64,000 bases of DNA from positions 1,860,001 through 1,924,000 of the forward strand of contig NZ_JIAI01000001.1 of the NCBI RefSeq assembly GCF_000620785.1. The letters are read 5' to 3'. The notes below the pieces were generated by a model. The model did no database searches, was not told the origin of the DNA, and worked only from the letters and a program-made list of their open reading frames with translations. Positions 7,990 to 17,145 of the stretch are shown piece by piece. This stretch comes from Actinospineispora acaciae DSM 45401 (GTDB lineage Bacteria; Actinomycetota; Actinomycetes; Mycobacteriales; Pseudonocardiaceae). The stretch's first letter is position 1, and each line of letters begins with the position of its first letter. The position numbers and the translations under genes were made by a program.

Positions 7990-10223
7990 GCGCCGGCCTC
8001 CCAGCCGAGGATCCGCAGGGCCGCCGCGACGGCCGGAGCCGCGCGCCCCTCGTCCACCTCGTCACCATGAGCGGCGCCGTGAGCGGCGCCGTGAGCGGCG
8101 CGGTGAGCGGCGCCGGGGGCCGTGTCGGTGCCGAGGTGGCGGACCCGTTCGCCGATCGCGCGGCGCTGCGCGGCGGCGTACCCGCCGAACGTGCGGCGCA
8201 GCAGCGGCAGCACGTCGGTGAACGAGTCGCCGGGCAGCCCGGCGATCCAGCCGTCCACCAGGCGCAGCAGCTCCTCGTCGTGCACCAGGATCAGGCCGCC
8301 GCCGGACAGGAAGCCCTCCACCCAGGCGGCCGCCCGGCCCGGCGCCGCGCCGACCGACACCGCGCGGGCCATCCGGTCGGGGACGTCGGGGAGCAGGCCC
8401 GCGTCCAGCAGCAGGCGGGTCAGGCGGCCTTCGAGCAGCCCGTGCAGGTCCGTGCGGTCGACGATGCCGGCCAGGGTGCGGCGCCAGCGCGTCAGGTGGT
8501 CGTCGTGCGCCAGCAGGGCGAGGGCGTCGTGGACGGCGTCGACGTGTTCGAGCAGCTCCCGTGCGGCGTCGTCGTCCAGGCCGGACACGGCCGGCGGCAG
8601 GCCGACGCAGATCCGCACGACCAGGCCGTCCACCACCGCCTGGAGCGGGCCGGTCGCGGTGCCGCGCACGTCCCCGTAGCGCAGCGCGCGCACCAGGGCG
8701 GGCAGCGCGGACATCAGGTGCACGACGTCGGTGTCGACGGCGGCGCGGTCGGCCAGGGACCGCACCACCCTCGGCAGCGCGTCCGCGAGGTCGGCCAGCA
8801 GGCAGCGCTCGGCGACCGAGGTGAGCTCCGAGAGCGCGGTGGCCTCGGCGGCGATCGCCTCGGCGCGGGCGGTGGCGGCGCGGTGGACGGTGGTGCCCCA
8901 CGCGCTCGCCTCGATCAGCTCGACGTCGAGCTCCGGGCGCCACATCAGCGTCCAGGTCTCCCGGAACGTGCCCTTGGACCGGCCCGCGTCCTTCGGTTCG
9001 CCCCAGTCGACGTCCAGCAGCCGCAGCCGGTGCAGCAGTCGGCTGCGCTCCAGGTCCGTGGGCTTGCGCAGGTCGAGGTCCTGCTCCTTGGCGAGCGCGG
9101 ACGGCTTGAGGCGCAACCGCCGCTGCTCGGCCAGCAGGTCGCGCTGCAGCGGCACCATCGGCGTCCGCTCGGGCACGGCGCCGAGCCGTTCGGCGACCAC
9201 CATCCGCCGCCCGATCAGCTCCACCGGGAGGTCGGCGCCCTCGCACAGCACCGCCCGGGTCGCCTCGGTGACCTCGTCGAGCCCGGCCAGCGGGCGCCCG
9301 CGCAGGGCGGCGAGCGCCTCCGCCAGCCGTACCGCCTCGATGACGTGCGCCGAGGAGACGTGCAGGTCCTCCTCGCGCAGGACGCGCGCCGCGGCGGTCA
9401 GCCAGCGTTCGAGCGGCCGGTCGGGTGCGGTGAACAGGTGGTGGTACCAGCCGGGGGAGCCGACGCCCGCGCCGTAGCCCGAGCGGGTCGCCAGCCGGCC
9501 GTGCGTCCACGGCACCCAGGTCACGGCGACCTTCGCGGTGGGCAGGCCGCGCAGGGTCCGGTCGTCCTGGCTCTCGGGGACCTTCTCGACCAGGGCGGGA
9601 ACGTGCCAGGCGCCGCAGACGACCGCTACCCGTTCGTACCCTTCGCCGAGCGTGCGGCGCAGGGTCCGGCGCATGTGCGCCTCGCGCTGTTCCTCACGCC
9701 GAGGTGCCTTTGGCAGTTGCTCGCGCAGCTCCGCCATCGCCTCACCGATCGCCGGGAACGGCGACGGGCCGTCGTCGCGGTGCTCCACGACGTCGTCCCA
9801 CCATCGTTCGGCGTCGTCGTACCCGGCGGCCTCGGCGAGCCAGCCCAGCGGGTCGAGCCTGATCTCCTCCTCGGCGGGATCATCGGGACCGTCGCCCGAG
9901 GCGGGGACGAGCAGGTGCGCGGCCGGCAGGTCGCAGAACCGCACCGGCACGCCGGCGCCGAGGGCGTGCCGGATCGCCTGCCATTCGGGGCTGAACTCGG
10001 CGAACGGCCAGAACGCGGCCTCGCGGTCGTCGCCGGGGGTGTAGGCGAGTATCGCGACGGGTGGGACCATCTCGGGGTCGGCCGCCAGCTCGACGATCTG
10101 CTCGGCCTCGGGCGGCCCCTCGATCAGGACCACCTCCGGGTCGAGCCGCGCCAACGCCCGCCGCACCGCCCGCGCCGACCCCGGCCCGTGATGCCGAACG
10201 CCGTAGACCTCGACGGTGGTCAA
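7986..10223 (-). CDS. DUF5682 family protein of the MoxR/VWA cluster
   Basis: About 745 residues beginning near GVRHHGPGSA, which is diagnostic for DUF5682, with conserved EGPPEAEQ, a CDLP segment and VVCGAWHVPAL. The His and Glu pattern and the GAWH element recall TraB/TIKI/erythromycin-esterase-like hydrolases; that relation is my reading and is untested. TTG 10223 overlaps the stop of the MoxR gene (TTGA) and gives a start just before the conserved block. ATG 10259 is possible but lies inside the upstream gene. The C-terminus carries AAHG repeats. No function is established that I know of. Confidence 0.82.
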   Translation of the reverse strand: MTTVEVYGVRHHGPGSARAVRRALARLDPEVVLIEGPPEAEQIVELAADPEMVPPVAILAYTPGDDREAAFWPFAEFSPEWQAIRHALGAGVPVRFCDLPAAHLLVPASGDGPDDPAEEEIRLDPLGWLAEAAGYDDAERWWDDVVEHRDDGPSPFPAIGEAMAELREQLPKAPRREEQREAHMRRTLRRTLGEGYERVAVVCGAWHVPALVEKVPESQDDRTLRGLPTAKVAVTWVPWTHGRLATRSGYGAGVGSPGWYHHLFTAPDRPLERWLTAAARVLREEDLHVSSAHVIEAVRLAEALAALRGRPLAGLDEVTEATRAVLCEGADLPVELIGRRMVVAERLGAVPERTPMVPLQRDLLAEQRRLRLKPSALAKEQDLDLRKPTDLERSRLLHRLRLLDVDWGEPKDAGRSKGTFRETWTLMWRPELDVELIEASAWGTTVHRAATARAEAIAAEATALSELTSVAERCLLADLADALPRVVRSLADRAAVDTDVVHLMSALPALVRALRYGDVRGTATGPLQAVVDGLVVRICVGLPPAVSGLDDDAARELLEHVDAVHDALALLAHDDHLTRWRRTLAGIVDRTDLHGLLEGRLTRLLLDAGLLPDVPDRMARAVSVGAAPGRAAAWVEGFLSGGGLILVHDEELLRLVDGWIAGLPGDSFTDVLPLLRRTFGGYAAAQRRAIGERVRHLGTDTAPGAAHRAAHGAAHGAAHGDEVDEGRAAPAVAAALRILGWEAGA
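8067..8114. repeat. Four tandem copies of a 12-base unit
   Basis: Four near-identical copies of RTGAGCGGCGCS lie in the 3' part of the DUF5682 gene and encode an Ala-Ala-His-Gly repeat close to the C-terminus. Copy number probably varies by slippage without frameshift. Confidence 0.85.
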
Positions 10224-11305
10224 GAGACGTCTCGGCAGGCGCGGTAGAAGTCCCGCCATTCGGGGCGCTCGCGGACGACGGTTTCGAGGTACTCCTGCCA
10301 GACCACCTGGTCCGACACCGGGTCCTGGACGACGGCGCCGACGATGCCGCCCGCCACGTCGGCGGCCCGCAGCACGCCGTCGCCGAAGTGCGCGGCCAGC
10401 GCCAGCCCGTTGGTGATGACCGAGATGGCCTCGGCCGTGCTGAGGGTGCCGCTGGGCGACTTGAGCTTGGTGCGGCCGTCGCCGGTGAGCCCGCCGCGCA
10501 GCTCGCGGAAGATCGTGACCACCCGCCGGATCTCCTCCAGGCCGGCCGGGGTCTCCGGCAGCTCCAGCGCCGTGCCGATCTGGTCGACGCGGCGGGAGAC
10601 GATGTCCACCTCGTCGTCCACGCTCTCCGGCAGCGGCAGCACGACCGTGTTGAACCGCCGTCGCAACGCGCTGGACAGCTCGTTCACACCCCGGTCGCGG
10701 TCGTTGGCGGTCGCGATGACCGTGAAGCCCTTGCGGGCCTGGACCTCGGTGTTGAGCTCCGGGACCGGCAGCGTCTTCTCGGACAGGATCGTGATGAGGC
10801 TGTCCTGGACGTCGCTGGGCATCCGGGTCAGCTCCTCGATCCTGGCGACGGCCCCGATCCGCATCGCGTGCATCAGCGGACTCTCCACCAGCGCCTTCTC
10901 CGAGGGGCCTTCGGCCAGCAGGCGCGCGTAGTTCCACCCGTACCGGATCGCCTCCTCGGCCGTGCCCGCGGTGCCCTGCACCAGCAGCGTGGAGTCGCCG
11001 CCGACGGCGGCCGCCAGGTGCTCGGAGACCCAGGTCTTGGCGGTGCCGGGCACGCCGAGCAGCAGCAGCGCCCGGTCGGTGGCCAGCGTCGCCACCGCGA
11101 CCTCCATCAGCCGGCGCGGGCCCACGTACTTCGGGGTGACCCGGGAGCCGTCGGGGAGGTCGCCGCCCAGCAGGTAGGTGGTGACGGCCCAGGGCGACAG
11201 CCGCCAGCCGACCGGGCGTGGCCGGTCGTCGTGCTCGGCCAGCCGCGCCAGCTCGTCGGCGTACTCCTGTTCCGCGTGCGGTCGCAGAACGGCGTTGTCG
11301 GTCAC
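10220..11305 (-). CDS. MoxR-type AAA+ ATPase
   Basis: The 361-residue protein has Walker A GVPGTAKT at 84-91, a Walker B strand ending in IEEL (about 155-158, Glu in place of the usual Asp-Glu pair), sensor-1 region VIATANDRDRGVNEL and an arginine-rich ALRRRFN segment. This is the MoxR branch of AAA+ ATPases, which act as chaperone-like remodelling machines. GTG 11305 forms a GTGA overlap with the preceding DUF5691 gene, and the stop overlaps the DUF5682 start. It is the motor of the five-gene system. Confidence 0.93.
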   Translation of the reverse strand: MTDNAVLRPHAEQEYADELARLAEHDDRPRPVGWRLSPWAVTTYLLGGDLPDGSRVTPKYVGPRRLMEVAVATLATDRALLLLGVPGTAKTWVSEHLAAAVGGDSTLLVQGTAGTAEEAIRYGWNYARLLAEGPSEKALVESPLMHAMRIGAVARIEELTRMPSDVQDSLITILSEKTLPVPELNTEVQARKGFTVIATANDRDRGVNELSSALRRRFNTVVLPLPESVDDEVDIVSRRVDQIGTALELPETPAGLEEIRRVVTIFRELRGGLTGDGRTKLKSPSGTLSTAEAISVITNGLALAAHFGDGVLRAADVAGGIVGAVVQDPVSDQVVWQEYLETVVRERPEWRDFYRACRDVS

Positions 11306-12756
11306 GGGGCAAGCTCCTTCAGCATCTCGTCGCGGAAGCGCAGCGTCTCGGTGAGCTCGGTGATGGTGTCCGCGCCGTGCCGCCGCGCGAGGTCGTCCAG
11401 GCGGGGCGCGACCTCGGGGTCCAGGCGCAGGTCGGCGAGCCGGCACAGCCGGGTGAGCGTGGGCTCGTACCGGTGGGTGGCGCGTTCGGCCGCAGCCGCC
11501 ACGGTGGCGACCACGGCGTCGGCGAGCCGGCCGGTCCAGGGGCCGGGCACTCGTTCGAGGACCGTCGGCACGGACCGCCCGTCCACCCCTCGGATCAGCT
11601 CGGCCGCGGCGGGGGTTCGCTCGGGCTCGGGCAGCACGGAGATCAGGTCGGCGAGCGCCGCCGGTTCGTCGGCCAGCACGCCGCCCGTGACCAGGGCGCG
11701 GGTCCATTCGGTGTCGCGCTGGCGCAGCGCCGCGCCGGCCCAGCCGAGATGCACGTCGCGGGCGGCGCGGTCCCCGGCATCGATCACCGGAAGGCGGACG
11801 ATCTCCGTCGGCGGCAGCCCGAACAGCTCGGTCCAGGTGGACAGCGGCGTGCGGGCCAGGATCTCGTGCGGCCAGGCCGCCGGCGGCGCAACGCCGTCCC
11901 TGGCCAGGCCTTCGTCGTGGGTACGCGGCGGTTCGACCAGGATCCGGGCCCGCGGCGTGGGCCGCAGGCAGGCACGGGCCCTGGCCGCCATCCGCTCCCC
12001 GTAGGCCGAGCCCGGCAGCCGGGCGAGCAGGTCGGAGGCGAGCTGGCGCACCTCCTTGCCCCGGTCGTCGAGCGCGGACTCTAGGAAGTCCTCGTCCGCG
12101 AGCGACAGGCCGTGCTCGAAGGTGGCGAGGAACGCCGCGCGGTCGGGCGCCGGCTCCTTCGGCCACGTCTCGCGCAGCGTCTCCCGCGCGGTGGCCGGGT
12201 CGGTGCCGCGCAGCCGGGTGAGGTGGGCGACGCGCTGGTTGCGGGTGCCGGTCTCCCACCCGTCCGGCCCCTCACCGGGGTCGGTGCCGGCCAGATAGGC
12301 CCAGTCGGTGTTCAGCAGCGCCAGCCACACGCCGCGGCGCCCCGAGGCCCTGGCGATGGACGCGCGCAGCATCCGGTCGCCGCGCCCCCTCTCCAGCAGC
12401 TCGGGCAGCAGTCGCGCGGGCACTCTCCGGCCGTGCGCCGAGGCCGCGTCCAGCCACTCGGGCAGCACCCGGATCCGCTCGCCGCCCAGGATCCGTTCCA
12501 GCCGCCGCGCCGCCTCGGGCGGCACCGCCGGAAGGTCCTCCGCCGGCGCCGGGGCGATCGCCTCGGCCCCGATGCCGTTCCCCGGCGTCCGGCCCGCCCG
12601 GCGGCGCAGCGTCAACACCGCCGCCTGGTCGAGCAGCCGCCCCGCCGCGTCGCCCTGCTCCGGCGCCTCGGGCAGCACCGGCACGGCCCGCCGCCGGGTA
12701 CCGAGCAGCGCGGCGCTCACGTGCCGGTCCCACACGTTCGCGGGCTCCTGGCTCAC
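11302..12756 (-). CDS. DUF5691 family protein of the MoxR/VWA cluster
   Basis: About 484 residues. The family is recognised by the N-terminal segment WDRHVSAALLGTRRR and by its position between SWIM and MoxR genes. The rest is leucine- and arginine-rich and looks like helical (HEAT-like) repeats, for example SALDDRGKEVRQLASDLLARLP. No catalytic motif is visible. GTG 12756 overlaps the SWIM stop by 4 bases (GTGA). Longer versions of this frame run into the SWIM gene and are not real. Role unknown; a scaffold in the MoxR system is a guess. Confidence 0.85.
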   Translation of the reverse strand: MSQEPANVWDRHVSAALLGTRRRAVPVLPEAPEQGDAAGRLLDQAAVLTLRRRAGRTPGNGIGAEAIAPAPAEDLPAVPPEAARRLERILGGERIRVLPEWLDAASAHGRRVPARLLPELLERGRGDRMLRASIARASGRRGVWLALLNTDWAYLAGTDPGEGPDGWETGTRNQRVAHLTRLRGTDPATARETLRETWPKEPAPDRAAFLATFEHGLSLADEDFLESALDDRGKEVRQLASDLLARLPGSAYGERMAARARACLRPTPRARILVEPPRTHDEGLARDGVAPPAAWPHEILARTPLSTWTELFGLPPTEIVRLPVIDAGDRAARDVHLGWAGAALRQRDTEWTRALVTGGVLADEPAALADLISVLPEPERTPAAAELIRGVDGRSVPTVLERVPGPWTGRLADAVVATVAAAAERATHRYEPTLTRLCRLADLRLDPEVAPRLDDLARRHGADTITELTETLRFRDEMLKELAP

Positions 12757-14066
12757 AGGATCACGACCCCCTCTGTCCGGTGCCAGACCGCCAGGGCACG
12801 CAGCCCACTCGGCGTCCACTCCCCCGCGAGCGTCACCGGGTTGCCGCCGGAGACCGCCAGCAGCCGCCACGGCTCGGCCGCCCGCAACGGGAGCACCTCG
12901 CCGGCGTCGTCGATGACGTGGAGCCGGCCCTGGGCGGTCCACCCCAGCCGGCCGGCGGCCAGCACGGCGGGCCAGCGGTCCAGCCAGGGGTCGCGGGCAA
13001 GGGCCGCCGCATGCTCGTCGAGCACCGCCCGCACGCTCGTCCCGGTCGGCACGGCCGGCTCGGGCGCACCGTGTCGCCGGGCCACCAGCGCGCGCAGCGG
13101 CTGCGCTCCCGGGTAGAAGGCCAGCTCGGCGTCGACCGCCGTGCCCACGACCAGGGACGCGTCCAACGGCCGCCCCGGGGCCGCGAACGACAGCACCAGC
13201 GCCGGCCGCCCGCTCGCGCGCCCGCGCAGCCAGACCCGCCTGGTCGTGAGCTGGTCGGTGGCCACGTCTCGGCTGGCCGTCACACACCAGCGGTCCCGGA
13301 GCCGCTCGCCGTCGCTGAGGACATCCTCCTGCGCCACCGTGAACCCCACCCGGGTGCGCACGGTGTCCCGCAGCGCGGCGGGCAGCTCGTCGCGGCGTTG
13401 GTAGGCCCGCACGAGCAGGCGCAGCAGGGCGTACTCGGCCAGCAGCCGGCCCGGCCACCCCGGCTGCCTCGGGACCGCCGCGAGGGCCTTGACCTGTCCC
13501 GCCAGCGCGCCGGCCTGCGCGTCCACCAGGCGCCGGGCGGCGTCGTCCCACAGCCGGTACGGGGCCTTCTCCGCCTGCGCCAGCCCGTGCTCGACCTGGT
13601 CGCGCAGCCACTGGTCGAGCTCCGCCAGGCCTTCGCCAACCCGCCGCTCGCGCCGTTCGGCGGTCTTGGGGACCCTGGTCTTGGTGTCCTTGGTCTTGGT
13701 GGCCGCCGTGACCCTGCGCTCCAGCGCCCGCTGGGCGCGCCCGTCGCGCTCCTGGAGCCACTCGGCCACCCAGGGCGGGCGCGCACCGCCCCCGACCTCG
13801 CCGTCGCTCCACAGCAGCAGCAGCCCGAGCGCGTGCTTGCAGGGGAACTTGCGGCTGGGGCACGAGCAGCGGAACGCGGGCTCGGCCAGGTCGACGCTCA
13901 CCTGGTAGGCGCTCTTGCCGCTGCCTCGGCACTCGCCCCAGACGGCCCCGTCGTCGCCGCCCGTCCCGCTCCACGTGGTGGGCTTGGCGACCCCGCCCGC
14001 CGCCTTCGCCGACGCCGCGTCGGGCGCGAGGCCGAGCACCTGCTCCCGATCCCACCGATCGCTCAC
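12753..14066 (-). CDS. SWIM zinc-finger family protein
   Basis: About 437 residues with a SWIM zinc finger (CxCx6CxH: C67, C69, C76, H78), expected to bind DNA or protein. A stretch of alternating Lys and Thr residues near 150 is followed by a long helical region. GTG 14066 gives the expected N-terminus (VSDRWDREQVLGL); TTG 14096 is less likely. It opens the five-gene overlapped set, 42 bases after the glycosyltransferase gene on the same strand, so read-through from upstream is possible. Confidence 0.88.
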   Translation of the reverse strand: MSDRWDREQVLGLAPDAASAKAAGGVAKPTTWSGTGGDDGAVWGECRGSGKSAYQVSVDLAEPAFRCSCPSRKFPCKHALGLLLLWSDGEVGGGARPPWVAEWLQERDGRAQRALERRVTAATKTKDTKTRVPKTAERRERRVGEGLAELDQWLRDQVEHGLAQAEKAPYRLWDDAARRLVDAQAGALAGQVKALAAVPRQPGWPGRLLAEYALLRLLVRAYQRRDELPAALRDTVRTRVGFTVAQEDVLSDGERLRDRWCVTASRDVATDQLTTRRVWLRGRASGRPALVLSFAAPGRPLDASLVVGTAVDAELAFYPGAQPLRALVARRHGAPEPAVPTGTSVRAVLDEHAAALARDPWLDRWPAVLAAGRLGWTAQGRLHVIDDAGEVLPLRAAEPWRLLAVSGGNPVTLAGEWTPSGLRALAVWHRTEGVVIL

Positions 14067-14108
14067 GCGGGCGAAACTATCGGCAGGGTCGGACAATCTC
14101 TCACCTGA

Positions 14109-14837
14109 TTACGCGGCGCCCGCGCGCAGCGAGCGGAGCAGGTCGGCGAGGCCGCCCCTGGCCCGGCCCCGGGTTCGCGCACTGGTGAGTACTCGCAGGT
14201 CGGCGGGCTGCCGAAGCCGGTATCCGGCCTCGGCCATCGCGCGCCACAGGCCGTGTTCCTCGCCGTGACCGCGCGCGGGGAAGCCACCGCGGTGGCGGTA
14301 GGCGTCGGCGCGCACGCCCAGGTTGGCCGCGTAGACGTGGCGGTGGCTGTCCCGATGGATCCGCCCGTCCACGACGCGGTGGTAGGAGGCTCGCGCGGCG
14401 GCCTCCAGCGCGCTCTCGTCGTCGAGGTCCGCGAGCCCGGCCACACCGTGCGCCCCGTCGCGACCGTGGCGGAGCTGGTCGGCCGCCCAGCTGGTCGGCA
14501 CCGTGGTGTCCGCGTCGGTGCTGAGCAGCCAGACCTGCTCCGGCGGGGCGGGGCGCAGCCGTCGCAGCAGGTCGCGCACGCCGATGTCGCGGACCAGGCC
14601 CACGCCGGTGCCGACGGGGCGTCGGTGGACGGGCAGGATGCGCGCGGCCGGCCACCCGCGCAGTTGTTCGAGGGCGCGGCAGCGCGTGCGGTCGGCGCAC
14701 CTGTCCAGCACCACGGTGACCGCGACCCGCACGCCCCGGGGCAGCCGGTCCAGGGCCGCTCTCACGCTGCGCAGGCACCGTTCGATCCGGGCCTCCTCGT
14801 TGTGGGCGGGGACCATGACCCCGGCCGCGTTGATCAT
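14109..14837 (-). CDS. Glycosyltransferase family 2
   Basis: The 242-residue GT-A protein opens with VMVPAHNEE at 7-15, has DRCADRT near 46 and a DxD-like STDADTT motif near 105-112. It has no membrane anchor and is short for the family, so it probably acts in the cytoplasm on a soluble or lipid acceptor. The start overlaps the stop of the PIG-L/methyltransferase gene (ATGA). The substrate is unknown; with a PIG-L deacetylase next door an amino-sugar conjugate is an attractive guess. Confidence 0.88.
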   Translation of the reverse strand: MINAAGVMVPAHNEEARIERCLRSVRAALDRLPRGVRVAVTVVLDRCADRTRCRALEQLRGWPAARILPVHRRPVGTGVGLVRDIGVRDLLRRLRPAPPEQVWLLSTDADTTVPTSWAADQLRHGRDGAHGVAGLADLDDESALEAAARASYHRVVDGRIHRDSHRHVYAANLGVRADAYRHRGGFPARGHGEEHGLWRAMAEAGYRLRQPADLRVLTSARTRGRARGGLADLLRSLRAGAA

Positions 14838-16153
14838 CGGCGCCTCAGCACCCGCACCACGAACCGTTCGTCGACGTGCTCGACCAGCTCCTCCAGCTCG
14901 GGCCGGGCGCGCACCAGCGCCGCCGTGGCCTCACCGTCCCTCGGCGCCTCCGCCGGCCACTCCCGCCAGTGCGCCAGCACCAGGTCCCCGCCCGGTCGCA
15001 GGGCGCGCAGGGTCGCGTCGAGCGTCGCCCGCACCGTCCGGTCGTCCAGGTAGTAGAGCACCTCGCTGAACACGGCCAGGTCGAGCCCCTCGTCCGGGAC
15101 GCCGGCCGGCAGGGCGCGCTCGACGACGCGGACCCCGGGGTGGCCGGCCGTGTTCCGCCTGGCCGTGCGGGCCGCCTCGGTGACCGGCTCGGTGGCGTGC
15201 AGCCGCTCGCACCGCTCGGCCAGCTCGACGGTCAGGATCCCGGTGCCGCAGCCCGGTTCGAATCCGGCGCGGTAGCGCTCGCGGGGCAGGCTCGCGAGCA
15301 GGACCTCGCGCTTGCGGCGCTCGTACCAGGAGTGGGCGTGCCACGGGTCGGCCTGCTCGGCGTAGAGCGCGGCGAACCGGCGAAGCGGTGCGCTGGCCGG
15401 CCGGGGTTCCCGGAACACCAGCTCGGCCGGGCGTTCGAGGTGCGCGAGCAGCTCCGGGCCGACCACCGGCGCCGCGCCCCCCGGTGCCTTGTCGACCTGC
15501 GAGGTGAAGCGGGAGCACGCCGCCAGCTTCGACGCCAGGTCCGAGGGGTCCAGCGGCAGCAGCCGCGCCCGGTCCCAGTGGATCCGGGGGTCGTCGGGCT
15601 CCATCCACGGCCACATCCAGATCGGGTATCCCCAGCCGTATGCGGTGCTGGGGGCGGCGGCCGAGGCGGCGCGACCGGCGGCCCGGTGATCGGAATGGGG
15701 GTCCTCGGTCCACGGCGCGAGATAGGCGTCGGCGTCGGCGAGCAGCGGGGCGAGACGGTCGGTCAGCTCGCCGACGTGCTCGGCCAGGCCGGCGTCGGGC
15801 AGCCCGAGCCACTGGACCGGAACGTCCCCCAGCCCTCGGCCGCGCAGCACGGCGTGCAGCTCGGCGCGGCGGACCCGGCCGAGCTCGCGGCGCCGCTCGG
15901 GTCCGAGACCCGGATAGGCGGCCTCGCCGTCGCTGGCCACCACCAGCGCGAGCCGCACGCCCGCCCGGTGCGCGACCGCCAGGGCACCGCCGGCGCCGAG
16001 CGTCTCGTCGTCCGGGTGCGCCGCGACCACCACGAGCCGCCGGTAGCCGCCGGGGTCGAACGGCAGGGGCGCGCCGTCGGCCAGCGCCCGGCTCCAGCGC
16101 CGCGGCGCGGTGACCGGCCGCCGGCCGCCACCCCGGTCCGAGGTCACGCTCAC
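14834..16153 (-). CDS. Bifunctional PIG-L deacetylase / class I SAM-dependent methyltransferase
   Basis: About 439 residues. The N-terminal PIG-L (LmbE-like) domain has the zinc motif AHPDDE at 45-50 and HSDH at 153-156, typical of N-acetylglucosaminyl deacetylases such as MshB and Mca. The C-terminal half is a Rossmann methyltransferase with EPGCGTG at 299-305 and an FSEVLYYL segment. GTG 16153 overlaps the acyl-CoA dehydrogenase stop (GTGA); longer N-termini are translations of that neighbour. The fusion implies deacetylation and methylation of one substrate, possibly a sugar-amine. The product is not known to me. Confidence 0.9.
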   Translation of the reverse strand: MSVTSDRGGGRRPVTAPRRWSRALADGAPLPFDPGGYRRLVVVAAHPDDETLGAGGALAVAHRAGVRLALVVASDGEAAYPGLGPERRRELGRVRRAELHAVLRGRGLGDVPVQWLGLPDAGLAEHVGELTDRLAPLLADADAYLAPWTEDPHSDHRAAGRAASAAAPSTAYGWGYPIWMWPWMEPDDPRIHWDRARLLPLDPSDLASKLAACSRFTSQVDKAPGGAAPVVGPELLAHLERPAELVFREPRPASAPLRRFAALYAEQADPWHAHSWYERRKREVLLASLPRERYRAGFEPGCGTGILTVELAERCERLHATEPVTEAARTARRNTAGHPGVRVVERALPAGVPDEGLDLAVFSEVLYYLDDRTVRATLDATLRALRPGGDLVLAHWREWPAEAPRDGEATAALVRARPELEELVEHVDERFVVRVLRRR

Positions 16154-17121
16154 CGCCCGCACCCGGCGAGCAGCGCCGCGCCCAGCTCCGCGTTGTCGCG
16201 CTCGCCGTGGTGCTGGCGCACGTACATCTGCAGGTCGGCGAGCTGGCCGGCGAGGTGGCCGTCGCCGCTCCACGCCGCCGGCCCCAGGATGCGCGGCACC
16301 CGGTCGATCACCTCTCGGCAGGCGTGCTCGACGGCGCCCCGGATGGTGGCGACGGAGACCTTGTGGTCACCCCTCGGCAGCGCGTCGAGCTCGTAGGCGG
16401 TGTCCCGCAGCAGGGCGTGCGCGGCGGCGAGCATCGCGTGCAGCTCGCCGAGGTGGGCCAGCGCGTGCGGGTCACCGCCGCCTCCCCGCCGGAGGTGCTC
16501 GGACGTCCTGTCCCACAGCCCGGCCGCCCCGCCCCACCACACGGCGGCCACCCCGCCCCCGCCGGCCGCGAAGCCCGGCCGACCGGTGTACCAGCCGGGG
16601 CCGCCCACCATCCGGTCCACCGCCACCGACTTGAACGACACGTCCGAGGTGTCGGTGGCCGCCATGCCGTCCGCCCGCCACACCCCCGGGTCCACGGAGA
16701 TCCCGTCCCGGTCCAGCGCGACCTCGACCAGCACCGGCGACGAGCCGTCGGGGCGAGGCTGGGCGACGACCAGGGCGCGGTCGAGCATCCGCGCGCCCGA
16801 GCAGAACCGCACCCGCCCGCGCACCGCCGGCCGGCCGTTCCGGTCGCGTTCCAGCCGCGCGCCGGCCCCACCGGGTCGGGCGGCCCACACCCCGTAGAGC
16901 GCGCCGGCCCTCGGCGGCAGGCCGGCCTCGGCAAGGATCGCCACCGCGTCCACGTGCCCCTCCGCCAGCCGGGCCACGGCGAGGTCGGACCGGCCCCAAC
17001 CGGCCAGCGCGGCCCACCGCCGCGCCGTGTTGCCCCCGCGCGGCTCGGGCAGCACCAGCTGCCCGGACTCGAACATCACCCGCACGGCCTTCCCGACCGC
17101 GTCACAGCCCTGGCTCGACAC
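16150..17121 (-). CDS. Acyl-CoA dehydrogenase-like protein
   Basis: About 323 residues, resembling the acyl-CoA dehydrogenase/DszC fold: a mid beta-domain (RVRFCSGARMLDRALVVAQ) and a C-terminal helical bundle (HAMLAAAHALLRDTAYELDALP). It is short for the family (usually about 380) and lacks a clear catalytic Glu motif. GTG 17121 is chosen for GGAGGG about 6-8 bases upstream; GTG 17142 is possible. It lies in an operon with PIG-L/methyltransferase and glycosyltransferase genes, so it may oxidise or desaturate an intermediate there rather than serve beta-oxidation. Confidence 0.75.
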   Translation of the reverse strand: MSSQGCDAVGKAVRVMFESGQLVLPEPRGGNTARRWAALAGWGRSDLAVARLAEGHVDAVAILAEAGLPPRAGALYGVWAARPGGAGARLERDRNGRPAVRGRVRFCSGARMLDRALVVAQPRPDGSSPVLVEVALDRDGISVDPGVWRADGMAATDTSDVSFKSVAVDRMVGGPGWYTGRPGFAAGGGGVAAVWWGGAAGLWDRTSEHLRRGGGGDPHALAHLGELHAMLAAAHALLRDTAYELDALPRGDHKVSVATIRGAVEHACREVIDRVPRILGPAAWSGDGHLAGQLADLQMYVRQHHGERDNAELGAALLAGCGR

Positions 17122-17145
17122 CCCGCCGCCCTCCGCCGGCACCGG

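Noticed and set aside
8067..8114. CRISPR-like array
   Set aside because: The repeat unit is 12 bases without spacers and codes for an in-frame AAHG repeat.
15249..15260. GGTTCGAATCC, an exact tRNA T-arm-like string
   Set aside because: It lies inside the FEPGCGTG codons of the minus-strand methyltransferase domain, and no acceptor, D-arm or anticodon arm can be folded around it.
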